This document shows positions 41,296-51,835 of a stretch of 64,000 nt of DNA, piece by piece (positions within the stretch are counted from its first letter, which is position 1; each line of letters starts with the position of its first letter). The stretch is from Mycobacterium angelicum (lineage in GTDB: Bacteria; Actinomycetota; Actinomycetes; Mycobacteriales; Mycobacteriaceae). The notes below the pieces were generated by a model. It was not told the DNA's origin. It made no database searches and worked only from the letters and a program-made list of their open reading frames with translations. The position numbers were made by a program, and so were the translations under genes. The stretch is from the NCBI RefSeq assembly GCF_002086155.1, contig NZ_MVHE01000006.1, forward strand, positions 62,001 through 126,000, read 5' to 3'.

Positions 41296-41385
41296 CGGCG
41301 TGCGCGTTGAAGGTCGCTACCCTTCTTGAACGTCGTCGAATTCGGCGTGCGGAGCGTGGGTCACGGTGGGAAGGAGCCCGCAGGC

Positions 41386-42204
41386 ATGAGCCCGGCAAGC
41401 GTGCTTGACTCCATTCTCGAGGGAGTTCGGGCCGATGTTGCCGCGCGCGAGGCACGCGTAAGCCTGACGGAGATTAAGGCAGCCGCCGCCGCGGCACCGC
41501 CGCCTCTGGATGTGATGGCCGCCCTGCGCGAGCCGGGCATCGGTGTCATCGCCGAGGTCAAGCGGGCCAGCCCGTCGAAGGGCGAATTGGCGCCCATCGC
41601 CGATCCGGCGAAGCTGGCGCAGGCCTATGAAGATGGCGGCGCGCGGATCATCAGCGTGCTGACCGAGGAGCGACGTTTCCAAGGATCGCTCGATGACCTG
41701 GACGCGGTGCGGGCCGCGGTTTCCATCCCGGTACTGCGCAAAGACTTTGTGGTGCAGCCATATCAGATCCATGAGGCCCGCGCCCACGGCGCCGACATGC
41801 TGCTGCTGATCGTCGCGGCTTTGGACCAGTCGGCATTGGTGTCGATGCTCGATCGCACCGAATCTCTCGGCATGACAGCGCTTGTCGAGGTGCACACCGA
41901 GCAAGAAGCTGACCGGGCGCTGAAGGCCGGCGCCAATGTAATCGGGGTCAACGCCCGCGATCTCACGACGCTCGAGGTTGACCGGGACTGCTTTGCGCGG
42001 ATCGCACCCGGGCTGCCCAGCAATGTCATCCGCGTTGCCGAATCCGGTGTGCGTGGCACCGGCGATCTGTTGGCGTACGCCGGCGCGGGCGCTGACGCGG
42101 TGCTGGTCGGTGAAGGTCTGGTCAAGAGTGGCGACCCGCGCGCGGCGGTTGCGGATCTGGTCACCGCGGGCACCCATCCGTCCTGTCCGAAACCGGCTCG
42201 CTAG
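41386..42204 (+). CDS. trpC: Indole-3-glycerol phosphate synthase TrpC
   Basis: TrpC closes CdRP to indole-3-glycerol phosphate. The start ATG 41386 has AAGGAG at good spacing and gives 272 aa, identical in length to the H37Rv enzyme. The barrel shows [13 protein letters not shown] with the catalytic Glu and Lys, [46 protein letters not shown] and [11 protein letters not shown]. No trpF is fused to or next to it, unlike enteric TrpC-TrpF, matching the use of PriA. trpB begins 35 bp on. Confidence 0.97.
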   Translation: MSPASVLDSILEGVRADVAAREARVSLTEIKAAAAAAPPPLDVMAALREPGIGVIAEVKRASPSKGELAPIADPAKLAQAYEDGGARIISVLTEERRFQGSLDDLDAVRAAVSIPVLRKDFVVQPYQIHEARAHGADMLLLIVAALDQSALVSMLDRTESLGMTALVEVHTEQEADRALKAGANVIGVNARDLTTLEVDRDCFARIAPGLPSNVIRVAESGVRGTGDLLAYAGAGADAVLVGEGLVKSGDPRAAVADLVTAGTHPSCPKPAR

Positions 42205-42239
42205 CAGTTGATGAGCCGCGTGCGCGTTAAGCCTTGGTA

Positions 42240-43508
42240 ATGGCCGATCTATCCCGACCGGACCTTCCCCGCACGAGTGCTGCCATCGCCGAACGGACAA
42301 ACCACGATCCTGATGCCGGCGGCCACTTCGGTGTATACGGCGGCCGTTACGTTCCCGAGGCGCTGATGGCGGTGATCGAAGAGGTCACTGTCGCCTATGA
42401 AAAAGAACGGGTCGATCAGGATTTCCTGGACACCCTCGACAAGCTGCAGACCCACTATGCCGGCCGCCCGTCGCCGCTGTACGAAGCAACCCGGCTCAGC
42501 GAGCATGCCGGGTCGGCGCGCATCTTCTTGAAGCGAGAAGACCTGAACCACACCGGTTCTCACAAGATCAACAACGTCCTTGGCCAGGCGTTGCTGGCCC
42601 GCAGGATGGGTAAGACCCGGGTGATCGCCGAGACCGGTGCCGGCCAGCATGGTGTGGCAACCGCCACCGCGTGCGCGTTGCTCGGTCTGGACTGCGTGAT
42701 TTACATGGGGGCCGTCGACACCGCTCGACAAGCGCTCAACGTCGCGCGGATGCGCCTACTGGGCGCCCGGGTGGTCTCCGTGGAAACCGGCTCGCAAACC
42801 CTCAAAGACGCCATCAATGAGGCGTTCCGGGATTGGGTCACCAACGCCGACGCAACCTACTACTGCTTCGGCACCGCCGCCGGCCCGCACCCCTTTCCGA
42901 CCATGGTTCGCGATTTCCAGCGGATCATCGGCATGGAGGCGCGGGTGCAGATTCAGACGCAGGCGGGCAGGTTGCCCGATGCCGTCACCGCCTGCGTCGG
43001 CGGCGGATCCAATGCGATCGGGATCTTTCACGCGTTTCTCGACGATCCCGGTGTGCGCCTCGTCGGCTACGAGGCGGCCGGCGACGGGGTCGAGACCGGA
43101 AGGCACGCGGCGACATTCACCGGCGGTTCGCCCGGGGCGTTTCAGGGATCGTATTCCTACCTATTGCAGGACGCGGATGGCCAGACCATCGAATCCCATT
43201 CGATATCAGCGGGTTTGGACTATCCGGGCGTGGGTCCCGAACATGCCTGGCTCAAGGAGATAGGCCGCGTCGACTACCAACCGATCACCGACTCGGAAGC
43301 GATGGAAGCGTTCGGTCTGCTGTGTCGCGCCGAAGGCATCATTCCGGCCATCGAATCCGCGCATGCGGTGGCCGGTGCCTTGAAGCTGGGTGTCGAGTTG
43401 GGCAGGGGCGCAGTCATTGTGGTGAATCTGTCCGGTCGCGGTGACAAGGATGTCGAGACGGCCGCCAAGTGGTTCGGCCTGCTGAGCCCCGACGCGGATA
43501 AGCGATGA
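42240..43508 (+). CDS. trpB: Tryptophan synthase beta subunit TrpB
   Basis: TrpB joins indole, channelled from TrpA, to L-serine on PLP. The 422-aa protein is a TrpB1 type. [39 protein letters not shown] with the PLP lysine, [18 protein letters not shown], the phosphate-binding [14 protein letters not shown] and [19 protein letters not shown] are seen. ATG 42240 is chosen; a TTG two codons earlier opens the same frame. The trpA ATG overlaps its stop. Confidence 0.97.
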   Translation: MADLSRPDLPRTSAAIAERTNHDPDAGGHFGVYGGRYVPEALMAVIEEVTVAYEKERVDQDFLDTLDKLQTHYAGRPSPLYEATRLSEHAGSARIFLKREDLNHTGSHKINNVLGQALLARRMGKTRVIAETGAGQHGVATATACALLGLDCVIYMGAVDTARQALNVARMRLLGARVVSVETGSQTLKDAINEAFRDWVTNADATYYCFGTAAGPHPFPTMVRDFQRIIGMEARVQIQTQAGRLPDAVTACVGGGSNAIGIFHAFLDDPGVRLVGYEAAGDGVETGRHAATFTGGSPGAFQGSYSYLLQDADGQTIESHSISAGLDYPGVGPEHAWLKEIGRVDYQPITDSEAMEAFGLLCRAEGIIPAIESAHAVAGALKLGVELGRGAVIVVNLSGRGDKDVETAAKWFGLLSPDADKR

Positions 43509-44317
43509 AGACTACCGAACAAAGCGAAGCAAGCAGGCTCAGTGGGCTTTTCGATTCGTGCCGCGCCGAGGGCCGCGCGGCACTGATCGGTTACCTGCCC
43601 ACCGGTTATCCCGACGTCCCGGCATCCGTGGACGCGATGACGGCACTCGTCGAATCCGGTTGCGACATAATCGAAGTCGGCGTGCCCTATTCGGATCCCG
43701 GAATGGACGGCCCCACCATCCAGCGGGCGACCGAAGCCGCGCTGACCGGGGGAGTGCGGGTGCGCGACACGTTGGCCGCGGTGGAGGCGATCAGCAGCGC
43801 CGGTGGTCGTGCGGTGGTGATGACCTATTGGAATCCGGTGCTGCGTTATGGGGTTGACGCATTTGCGCGGGACCTGGCGTCGGCCGGCGGGCATGGTTTG
43901 ATCACTCCCGACCTCATTCCCGACGAGGCCCAACAGTGGCTGGCGGCATCCGAGGAGCATCGATTGGATCGCATATTTCTGGTGGCGCCGTCGTCCACGC
44001 CCGAACGTTTGGCGACCACCGTCGAGGCCTCACGAGGATTCGTTTACGCGGCCTCGACGATGGGTGTGACCGGGGCCCGCGATGCCGTGTCGCATGCTGC
44101 CCCCGAATTGGTGGCCCGGGTGAAGGCGGTCTCTGACATACCCGTCGGCGTCGGCCTGGGTGTGCGGTCGGGAGAGCAAGCCGCGCAGATCGGCGGCTAT
44201 GCCGACGGTGTCATCGTCGGTTCGGCGTTGGTGTCGGCGTTGGGCGAGGGGTTGCCCAGATTGCGCGCGCTGACCGAGGAACTTGCCGCCGGTGTGCGTC
44301 GGAGGGTGTCCGCATGA
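43505..44317 (+). CDS. trpA: Tryptophan synthase alpha subunit TrpA
   Basis: TrpA splits indole-3-glycerol phosphate to indole and glyceraldehyde 3-phosphate and forms the alpha2-beta2 complex with TrpB. The 270-aa barrel has [37 protein letters not shown] (catalytic Glu and Asp), [29 protein letters not shown], the [16 protein letters not shown] loop and [13 protein letters not shown], the phosphate site. ATGA overlaps with trpB before and lgt after make trpB-trpA-lgt one transcription unit. Confidence 0.97.
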   Translation: MKTTEQSEASRLSGLFDSCRAEGRAALIGYLPTGYPDVPASVDAMTALVESGCDIIEVGVPYSDPGMDGPTIQRATEAALTGGVRVRDTLAAVEAISSAGGRAVVMTYWNPVLRYGVDAFARDLASAGGHGLITPDLIPDEAQQWLAASEEHRLDRIFLVAPSSTPERLATTVEASRGFVYAASTMGVTGARDAVSHAAPELVARVKAVSDIPVGVGLGVRSGEQAAQIGGYADGVIVGSALVSALGEGLPRLRALTEELAAGVRRRVSA

Positions 44318-46170
44318 CGACGACGTGGCTCGCGTATTTTCCCAGCCCGCCGCGCGGGGTCTGGCACCTTGGGCCGCTGCCCTTGCGTGCCTACGCGTTT
44401 TTCATCATCACCGGCATCATCGTCGCGCTGTTGATCGGTGACCGGCGCTTTGTCGCCCGCGGTGGTGAGCGCGGCGTTATCTACGACATTGCACTGTGGC
44501 TGGTCCCCTTCGGGTTGATAGGCGGCCGGCTGTACCACTTGGCCACCGATTGGCCGACGTATTTCGGACCGGGCGGGGCCGGACTGGGTGCGGCGCTGCG
44601 AATCTGGGATGGCGGCCTGGGTATCTGGGGTGCCGTCGCCCTGGGGGCGGTCGGCGCGTGGATCGGTTGCCGGCGACGCGGAATTCCGTTGCCGGCCTTC
44701 CTGGATGCGGTTGCACCCGGGGTCGTACTGGCGCAGGCTATCGGCCGTCTCGGAAACTATTTCAACCAAGAGCTCTACGGCCGGGAGACCACGCTGCCGT
44801 GGGGACTGGAAATTTTCTATCGGCGCGATCCCGCGGGATTCGTTGACGTCCATTCGCTGGACGGTGTCTCGACGGGGCAGGTTGCGCTCGTTGTGCAGCC
44901 GACGTTCCTCTACGAATTGATTTGGAACGTCCTGGTATTCGCCGCATTGATCTATTTGGACCGCCGATTCACGATCGGGCACGGCCGGTTGTTCGGGCTC
45001 TACGTCGCCTTGTACTGCGTCGGCCGATTCTGTGTGGAGCTGCTGCGTGATGACACCGCCACACATATCGCCGGCATCCGGATCAATTCGTTCACTTCGA
45101 CCTTCGTGTTCATCGGCGCGGTGGTGTACGTCATCTTGGCGCCGAAGGGCCGCGAGGATCGGGCGACGGTGCGTGGTCATGTGGAGGTCGCCGAGGAAGA
45201 GCGTGAACTCGAGCCGGCAGAGGTCAGCGCTTCGGAAGAGACGGCCGCGGCGGCGACCGTTGCGGGAACTGCGGCTACTTCGGGCCGCGACGACGCAGGT
45301 GATTCGGCGGACACGGTTCACGCTGCCGAAGTAGCGGAGGCTGACACGGCAAAGGCTGAAGTTTCAGAGCCATCTGAGGCATCTGAGTCACCGGAGCCAT
45401 CAGAGCCATCTGAGCGTTCTGAGCCATCGGAGACGGAAGCCGCGGAGACGGAGGCCGCCGAGGTCGAGGCGGAAGAACCCGAAACCGTCCAGGCTGAGGT
45501 TGTCGAGCCTGCGGTCGAAGAGCCTGAGGAGCCCGAGGTCGAAGAGGCTGAGGCTGAAGAGGCTGAGGACGAGGAGGCTGAGGCCGAGGAGCCGGAAGCC
45601 GAAGAACCCGAGGCGGAAGAGGCTGAGGCTGAAGAAGCCGAGGCTGAAGTAGTCGAGGCGGGGGAGGCTGAGGCCGAGGAGCCGGAAGCCGAAGAACCCG
45701 AGGCGGAAGAGGCTGAGGACGAAGAAGCCGAAGCTGAAGAAGTCGAGGCGGGGGAGGCTGAGGCCGAGGAGCCGGAAGCCGAAGAACCCGAGGCGGAAGA
45801 GGCTGAGGACGAAGAAGCCGAAGCTGAAGAAGTCGAGGCTGAAGAACCTGAGGCTGACGAAGCCGAGGCTGAAGAAGTCGAGGTTGAAGAACCTGAGGCC
45901 GAAGAAACCGAGGCCGAAGAGGACGGGGCTGAAGAGGCTGAGGCCGAAGAGCCTGAGATCGAAGAGGCGGAGGCGGAGCCTGAGGTCGCCGAAGCCGAAG
46001 AGCCCGAGGCCGAAGAGCCCGAAGCCGAAGAGCCCGAGGCCGACGAGCCCGAAGCCGAAGCCGAAGAGCCCGAAGCTGAAGAACCTGAAGTCGAAGAGCC
46101 GACCCCAACTCCCGTCACAGCCCGCCAGGGCTGGAGAGCCCGGTTGAGGAGCCGTCGGCAGCGTCGATAG
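44314..46170 (+). CDS. lgt: Prolipoprotein diacylglyceryl transferase Lgt with long acidic repeat tail
   Basis: Lgt transfers diacylglycerol from phosphatidylglycerol to the lipobox cysteine of prelipoproteins. The membrane core covers residues 1-285 with about seven helices. Family motifs are RAYAFFIITGIIVA, GLIGGRLYHLATDW, WDGGLGIWGAV, AIGRLGNYFNQELYGRET (signature, 142-159) and GRFCVELLRDD. The C-terminal 330 residues are almost wholly acidic repeats (EAEEPEAEE and the like) ending in a basic RARLRSRRQRR. Mycobacterial Lgt proteins have a C-terminal tail, but at 618 aa this is far longer than the about 468-aa H37Rv protein. Start ATG overlaps trpA. Confidence 0.96.
   Translation: MTTTWLAYFPSPPRGVWHLGPLPLRAYAFFIITGIIVALLIGDRRFVARGGERGVIYDIALWLVPFGLIGGRLYHLATDWPTYFGPGGAGLGAALRIWDGGLGIWGAVALGAVGAWIGCRRRGIPLPAFLDAVAPGVVLAQAIGRLGNYFNQELYGRETTLPWGLEIFYRRDPAGFVDVHSLDGVSTGQVALVVQPTFLYELIWNVLVFAALIYLDRRFTIGHGRLFGLYVALYCVGRFCVELLRDDTATHIAGIRINSFTSTFVFIGAVVYVILAPKGREDRATVRGHVEVAEEERELEPAEVSASEETAAAATVAGTAATSGRDDAGDSADTVHAAEVAEADTAKAEVSEPSEASESPEPSEPSERSEPSETEAAETEAAEVEAEEPETVQAEVVEPAVEEPEEPEVEEAEAEEAEDEEAEAEEPEAEEPEAEEAEAEEAEAEVVEAGEAEAEEPEAEEPEAEEAEDEEAEAEEVEAGEAEAEEPEAEEPEAEEAEDEEAEAEEVEAEEPEADEAEAEEVEVEEPEAEETEAEEDGAEEAEAEEPEIEEAEAEPEVAEAEEPEAEEPEAEEPEADEPEAEAEEPEAEEPEVEEPTPTPVTARQGWRARLRSRRQRR
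45571..45840 (+). repeat. Three 90-bp tandem copies in the acidic tail of lgt
   Basis: Units at 45571-45660, 45661-45750 and 45751-45840 each encode 30 residues of the EAEEPEAEEPEAEEAE type. The last two differ at only the final base of the unit; the first is more diverged. The wider tail (about 45500-46090) is made of shorter related Glu/Ala/Pro blocks. Confidence 0.9.
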
Positions 46171-46194
46171 AGACCGATCTGGCATGCTGAAACG

Positions 46195-46575
46195 GTGACT
46201 GACCAGCCGTGGTCCGGTGCGCCAGAGCCTGGCCCCTACCAACAGCAACCCGGATACCCGCCGCCCTTCCCCCCGCAGTACTTCGGTGGGAACTACGACC
46301 CGTCCGCGCCGTATGGCCGGCATCCGGTTACCGGGCAACCCTATTCGGATAAGTCCAAGGTCGTCGCGGGCCTGTTGCAACTACTTGGACTTTTCGGCAT
46401 CGCCGGTATCGGGCGCATCTACATCGGTGAAACGGGTTTGGGTATCGCGCAGCTGTTGGTGGGCTGGGTGACGTGCGGATTGGGCGCAATCATCTGGGGC
46501 ATCATCGACGCCGTATTGATGCTGACCGACAAGGTCAGCGACGCCCAAGGACGCCCATTGCGCGATGGAACCTGA
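46195..46575 (+). CDS. TM2-domain membrane protein (Rv1615-like)
   Basis: The 126-aa protein from GTG 46195 has a Pro/Tyr/Gln-rich N-terminus (about 1-50) and a TM2 domain from 53 to 112: SKVVAGLLQLLGLFGIAGIGRIYIGETGLGIAQLLVGWVTCGLGAIIWGIIDAVLMLTD. This is two helices joined by the GxGRxYIG loop that defines the family. The Pro-rich head before a TM2 domain is common in actinobacteria. Function is not known. It follows lgt by 24 bp and overlaps the next gene by 11 bp. Confidence 0.87.
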   Translation: MTDQPWSGAPEPGPYQQQPGYPPPFPPQYFGGNYDPSAPYGRHPVTGQPYSDKSKVVAGLLQLLGLFGIAGIGRIYIGETGLGIAQLLVGWVTCGLGAIIWGIIDAVLMLTDKVSDAQGRPLRDGT

Positions 46576-47005
46576 TCGAACCTTCCCGACGTCGGACGCC
46601 CGGAATCATCGACGACGGCGCCCGGGCCTTTATGGCGCCGCCGGTTCGGCCGCGCTGCTGGCCGGCGCGCTCGGCTATATCGGCTTCGTCGACCCGCACA
46701 ACACGCAGTCGGTGTACCCGCAATGCCCGTTCAAATGGCTCACCGGCTGGAATTGCCCCGCCTGCGGCGGCCTGCGAATGACCCACGATCTGCTGCACGG
46801 CGATTTCGTCGCCAGCATCTACGACAATGTCTTCTTGCTCGTCGGCCTTCCCCTGCTGGCGGGCTGGGTTCTGCTGCGCCGCAGCCGCGGCCAGTCATTG
46901 CGGTCAATACCGACAGCGATCACGATCGTGGTGGCGATGACGGCGTGGACGGTACTGCGTAACCTACCCGGTTTCCCTTTGGTGCCAACCGTTTTCAGCG
47001 GGTAA
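46565..47005 (+). CDS. DUF2752 membrane protein (Rv1616-like)
   Basis: The 146-aa protein has three helices, near 22-42, 85-105 and 112-135. Between the first two lies CPFKWLTGWNCPACGGLRMTHDLLHGD: the CPxCGxxR motif of DUF2752, with cysteines at 54, 64 and 67. The motif suggests a redox-active or metal-binding site at the membrane, but no activity has been shown. It overlaps the TM2 gene and ends 64 bp before the convergent cutinase gene. Confidence 0.87.
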   Translation: MEPDRTFPTSDARNHRRRRPGLYGAAGSAALLAGALGYIGFVDPHNTQSVYPQCPFKWLTGWNCPACGGLRMTHDLLHGDFVASIYDNVFLLVGLPLLAGWVLLRRSRGQSLRSIPTAITIVVAMTAWTVLRNLPGFPLVPTVFSG

Positions 47006-47060
47006 CCTCGACTCCCGGCAACGCACGGTCAGCCGGCTCACCGCCGTCGGTTGTCGAGGT
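47005..47060. terminator. Inverted repeat ACCTCGAC / GTCGAGGT between convergent genes
   Basis: ACCTCGAC (47005-47012) and its exact reverse complement (47053-47060) enclose 40 nt in the gap between the DUF2752 gene and the convergent cutinase gene. It could end transcripts from both sides, but no T-tract is present. Confidence 0.3.
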
Positions 47061-47069
47061 CAGCGTGAC

Positions 47070-47792
47070 TCAGCTTCCAAAACCACCCGGCGCAGGGGCG
47101 CTGGCGCCAAGATGGCTGGCGGCAAAAGCCGCGCCTTGGTCGATCATCATGCCGTCATCCGCGTACGCATTGTGGGCCGCGAAGTTGAGCCCCTGCGAGC
47201 ACACCGGGTCGTCGGTTGCGCATACCTTGATGGTCTTCGCCTGGTACAGGGGACCGATGGCGACCGGCGGCTGTCCAAGGAATTCCATCGCGCGGACGTT
47301 GGGCAGGCCGAAGAGCACGATCGACGAGACGTGGCTGGCGACTTGGGGATCAAGCGGTTTGGGAACGGTCGTCGGATCGATCCCGTCGGGCACGGCAGAC
47401 GAGGTGACGAAGCCCATCACGGCCGCGCCCTGCGAATAGCCGCCGAGCACCATCTGCGTATTGGGACAAGTGCCGGCCATCGAAACGACGTGGGCGCCAG
47501 CGTCTCTGATGCCGTCGACGCCAGTGGCCCACTCGTCGCTGGCGGGATAGTTGACCGGATATACGCCTAACGACTTCGCGCCGATGCGAGGACGCAGGTT
47601 GTCGATGAAGGCCTGACCGGTTGGGCCGACGCCGGGATCCTCACCGGTGCCGCGGGCGAACACCACCTCGACATCGGGGCAGGCTTCGCCCGACGCCGAC
47701 GGAACGGCGATGCCGGAAAGGACGGATGCGCTGACGGTCCACACGGCCGCAGCCGCTGGACCTGCGATACGAAGGAACGGGCGTGCAATCAT
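47070..47792 (-). CDS. Secreted cutinase-family esterase
   Basis: From ATG 47790-47792 the 240-aa protein has a signal peptide (MIARPFLRIAGPAAAAVWTV, predicted cut near SASGEA) and a mature cutinase fold starting ACPDVEVVFARGTGEDPGVG. The triad is intact: S120 in GGYSQGAAV, D195 in CATDDPVC and H207 in AAHNAYADDG. Cysteine pairs C38/C109 and C191/C198 are placed for the two usual disulfides. Mycobacterial homologues (CUT family) act as esterases or phospholipases at the cell surface. A GTG 18 bases upstream is an alternative start. It is an extra gene relative to the H37Rv order, where pykA follows directly. Confidence 0.92.
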   Translation of the reverse strand: MIARPFLRIAGPAAAAVWTVSASVLSGIAVPSASGEACPDVEVVFARGTGEDPGVGPTGQAFIDNLRPRIGAKSLGVYPVNYPASDEWATGVDGIRDAGAHVVSMAGTCPNTQMVLGGYSQGAAVMGFVTSSAVPDGIDPTTVPKPLDPQVASHVSSIVLFGLPNVRAMEFLGQPPVAIGPLYQAKTIKVCATDDPVCSQGLNFAAHNAYADDGMMIDQGAAFAASHLGASAPAPGGFGS

Positions 47793-48051
47793 GACGCAGT
47801 AGTTGCCCACGTAAGCGCCTGCTCAAACAGACTTTTTCGGCCACAATTGCACATCGGTAAAACCACTCCCGAACCGTCTGGGGCGGGTTGGCCATCCCTG
47901 CCGGACATAGACTCGACTCCTGTTGCAAAGTTGTTGTCAGACAAAAAGATACACCTGATCAATCGATCGTGCTCAAGTCTTTTGGGCCGGGGAGGCGCCT
48001 CGGCGGCATGCGTAGCATCGCCGAGGCGCACCGCAGGCAGCTAAGCACGAC

Positions 48052-48057
48052 TATGCT
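48052..48057 (+). promoter_or_regulatory. -10 box of a probable leaderless pykA promoter
   Basis: TATGCT fits the mycobacterial TANNNT -10 consensus and lies 8 bases before the pykA GTG. No Shine-Dalgarno is present, so transcription probably starts at the GTG itself. The 273-bp gap upstream, shared with the divergent cutinase gene, has an AT-rich core at 47925-47965. Confidence 0.6.
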
Positions 48058-48065
48058 TTGTCGTC

Positions 48066-49484
<1,419 letters not shown>

Positions 49485-49487
49485 AGC

Positions 49488-50354
49488 GTGTCGGACTTTC
49501 AGGAACTGCTGGACGTACTGGATCTCAATCGCATCTCCGAGGACCGGTTTGTCGGTTCCCATCCCAGCAAGAACCCGATGCGGACATTCGGTGGCCAGCT
49601 CATGGCGCAGTCGTTCGTCGCCAGCAGCCGCAGCCTGATCCGTGCCGACTTGCCGCCGAGCGCTTTTTCGGTGCACTTCATCAATGGCGGTGACACCGGC
49701 AAGGACATCGAGTTCCACGTGCAGCGGCTGCGCGACGAGCGTCGCTTCGCCAACCGGCGCGTCGATGCGGTGCAGGACGGTGTGCTGTTGTCCTCCGCGC
49801 TGGTCTCCTACATGTCCGGCGGCGCCGGCCTCGAGCACGCCGTCGAACCCCCAGAGGTGGTCAAGCCGCACGCGCTGCCCACGATCGGCGAGTTGCTGCG
49901 GGGCTACGAGCAAACCGTTCCGCATTTCGTCAACGCGCTGCAGCCCATCGAATGGCGCTACACGAATGACCCGTCGTGGGTGATGCGGGACAAGGGTGAC
50001 CGGCTCGGCTACAACCGGGTCTGGGTCAAGGCGTTGGGCGCGATGCCTGACGATCCCGTGCTGCACACCGCGACCATGCTCTACTCATCGGATACCACCG
50101 TGCTGGACTCGGTGATCACCACCCACGGCCTGTCCTGGGGTTTCGACCGAATTTTTGCCGCCTCGGCCAACCACTCGGTGTGGTTTCACCGGCAGGTCAA
50201 TTTCGACGACTGGGTGCTGTATTCGACGTCGTCGCCGGTGGCCGCGGATTCGCGTGGCCTGGGCAGCGGGCATTTCTTCGACAGCTCGGGGCAACTCGTC
50301 GCGACCGTGGTGCAAGAAGGCGTCCTGAAATACTTTCCGGCCGCCGGCCGATAG
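49488..50354 (+). CDS. tesB1: Acyl-CoA thioesterase TesB1
   Basis: The 288-aa double hot-dog thioesterase II begins at GTG 49488. NPMRTFGGQLMAQSFVASSR (N-terminal half) and DDWVLYSTSSPVAADSRGLGSGHFFDSSGQLVATVVQEG (C-terminal half) are family blocks. The Asp, Thr/Ser and Gln triad is expected in VLHTATMLYSSDTTVLDSV and the second block (VQEG). It cleaves medium to long acyl-CoA to free acid and CoA. It is probably co-transcribed with pykA. Confidence 0.94.
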   Translation: MSDFQELLDVLDLNRISEDRFVGSHPSKNPMRTFGGQLMAQSFVASSRSLIRADLPPSAFSVHFINGGDTGKDIEFHVQRLRDERRFANRRVDAVQDGVLLSSALVSYMSGGAGLEHAVEPPEVVKPHALPTIGELLRGYEQTVPHFVNALQPIEWRYTNDPSWVMRDKGDRLGYNRVWVKALGAMPDDPVLHTATMLYSSDTTVLDSVITTHGLSWGFDRIFAASANHSVWFHRQVNFDDWVLYSTSSPVAADSRGLGSGHFFDSSGQLVATVVQEGVLKYFPAAGR

Positions 50355-50437
50355 ACAGGTCAGGTGCCGAAGACCCTCGTCACGGCGGTGATTCGGCGTA
50401 ACGTTTTCGGGTAGACGCAGCTCATCGGGAGGTGAGT

Positions 50438-51835
50438 GTGAAAGAGTCGTCGGTCGACGTCCTCGCGAGGCTGCGCGCCCACCAGCGTGTTGTCGTAAAC
50501 GTCGGTTCGGTGCGGGCGCGCTGGGTCGGTGCTTTGGCCGTCTTCTGCGCGGCGTGCTGGCTGATCTCACTGCTGGCCCGAAACTACCGGCACGAAAACT
50601 GGCAGGCCGCCGGCCGGTTGGCTTGGTCGCTGACGGTGTTGGCCGCGGTGGCCTTGATCGCCCGCGGAATCTTTCTGGGCCGTCCGGTAACGGCGATGCA
50701 CGCTGGTGCGGCGGCCGGCTTCCTGCTGGTGGGCCTGGGTGCCCATGTGCTGTCGTTCGACTTGCTCGGTGACGTGTTGGTCGCCGGTTCGGGCCTGGTG
50801 CTGATGTGGTCGACGACGGCGCATCCACGGCAACAAGATCTGCTCCGGGTGTGGGCGTTGATCAGCGCGACCAAGGAAGACCCGTTGGCGCCCTTCGCCA
50901 TGCAGACGGGCAAGTGCTACCACTTCAGCGCTGAGGGGGCAGCGGCGCTGGCCTACCGGACCCGGCTGGGGTTCGCGGTAGTCAGCGGGGATCCCGTCGG
51001 TGATGAAGCGCAATTTCGCACACTGGTAGCCGATTTCGCCGCGATGTGCCACACCCGTGGCTGGCGGATGGTTGTGGTCGGCTGCAGTGAGCGGCGGCTG
51101 GACCTGTGGACCGACCCCGCGGTAATCGGACAAGCGTTGCGGGCCATCCCGATTGGGCGAGATGTCGTTGTCGACGTTTCCAGCTTCGAGATGGTTGGCC
51201 GCAAATTCCGCAATCTCCGTCAGGCAGTGCGGCGTACCCATAACGCCGGCATCACCACCGAGATCGTGGCCGAACAGGCGCTCGACGACGAGCAGCGGGC
51301 CGAGCTGACCGAGGTGCTGGTGGCTTCACCCAAAGGGACCCGCACCGATCGTGGCTTCTGCATGAACCTGGACGGCGTACTGGAGGGCCGATTCCCGGGA
51401 GTGCAGCTGATCATCGCCAGGGACGCGTCGGGCAAGGCACAGGGCTTCGACCGCTTCACCACGGCCGGCGCCGGCAGTGACATCTCGCTTGACGTGCCGT
51501 GGCGCCGCCGCGGGGCGCCCAACGGCCTGGACGAACGTCTCACCATCGACATGATCGAAGCCACCAAAAATGCTGGGGGACAACGGGTATCGCTGGCCTT
51601 CGCGGCGTTCCCGGAACTGTTCGATGAAGGGCAGCGCAGCTGGTTGCACCGCATGTTCTACCGGCTGATACATGTGCTGGATCCGCTGATCGCGCTGGAG
51701 TCGCTGTACCGGTACCTGCGCAAGTTTCACGCAATGGACTGCCGCCGGTATGCATTGGTCACGCTGAGGCAGGTAGTTCCGTTGATGTTCGTGTTGCTGT
51801 CGCTGGAGTTCATGCCGCGCCGGCGACATCTGTGA
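50438..51835 (+). CDS. DUF2156 membrane protein, aminoacyl-phosphatidylglycerol-synthase-like (Rv1619-like)
   Basis: GTG 50438 is preferred because GGGAGG lies 6-7 bases before it; the GTG at 50432 has no spacing. The 465-aa protein has four to five N-terminal helices (about 28-135) and a cytosolic domain from about 150 with GNAT-like LPG-synthase features: PFAMQTGKCYHFSAEGAAALAYRTRLGFAVVSGDPVG, KFRNLRQAVRRTHNAG, GFDRFTTAGAGSDISLDVPWRRRGAPNGLDERL. Relatives add amino acids to phosphatidylglycerol or move other acyl groups; the substrate here is unknown. A last hydrophobic segment is at 440-457. The 3' end overlaps the convergent cydC by 26 bp. Confidence 0.85.
   Translation: MKESSVDVLARLRAHQRVVVNVGSVRARWVGALAVFCAACWLISLLARNYRHENWQAAGRLAWSLTVLAAVALIARGIFLGRPVTAMHAGAAAGFLLVGLGAHVLSFDLLGDVLVAGSGLVLMWSTTAHPRQQDLLRVWALISATKEDPLAPFAMQTGKCYHFSAEGAAALAYRTRLGFAVVSGDPVGDEAQFRTLVADFAAMCHTRGWRMVVVGCSERRLDLWTDPAVIGQALRAIPIGRDVVVDVSSFEMVGRKFRNLRQAVRRTHNAGITTEIVAEQALDDEQRAELTEVLVASPKGTRTDRGFCMNLDGVLEGRFPGVQLIIARDASGKAQGFDRFTTAGAGSDISLDVPWRRRGAPNGLDERLTIDMIEATKNAGGQRVSLAFAAFPELFDEGQRSWLHRMFYRLIHVLDPLIALESLYRYLRKFHAMDCRRYALVTLRQVVPLMFVLLSLEFMPRRRHL

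Noticed and set aside
45275..46118. Ser/Ala-rich and Arg/Pro-rich frames opposite the acidic tail of lgt
   Set aside because: These are complements of Glu/Ala/Pro codon repeats, with no ribosome site and no conserved pattern.
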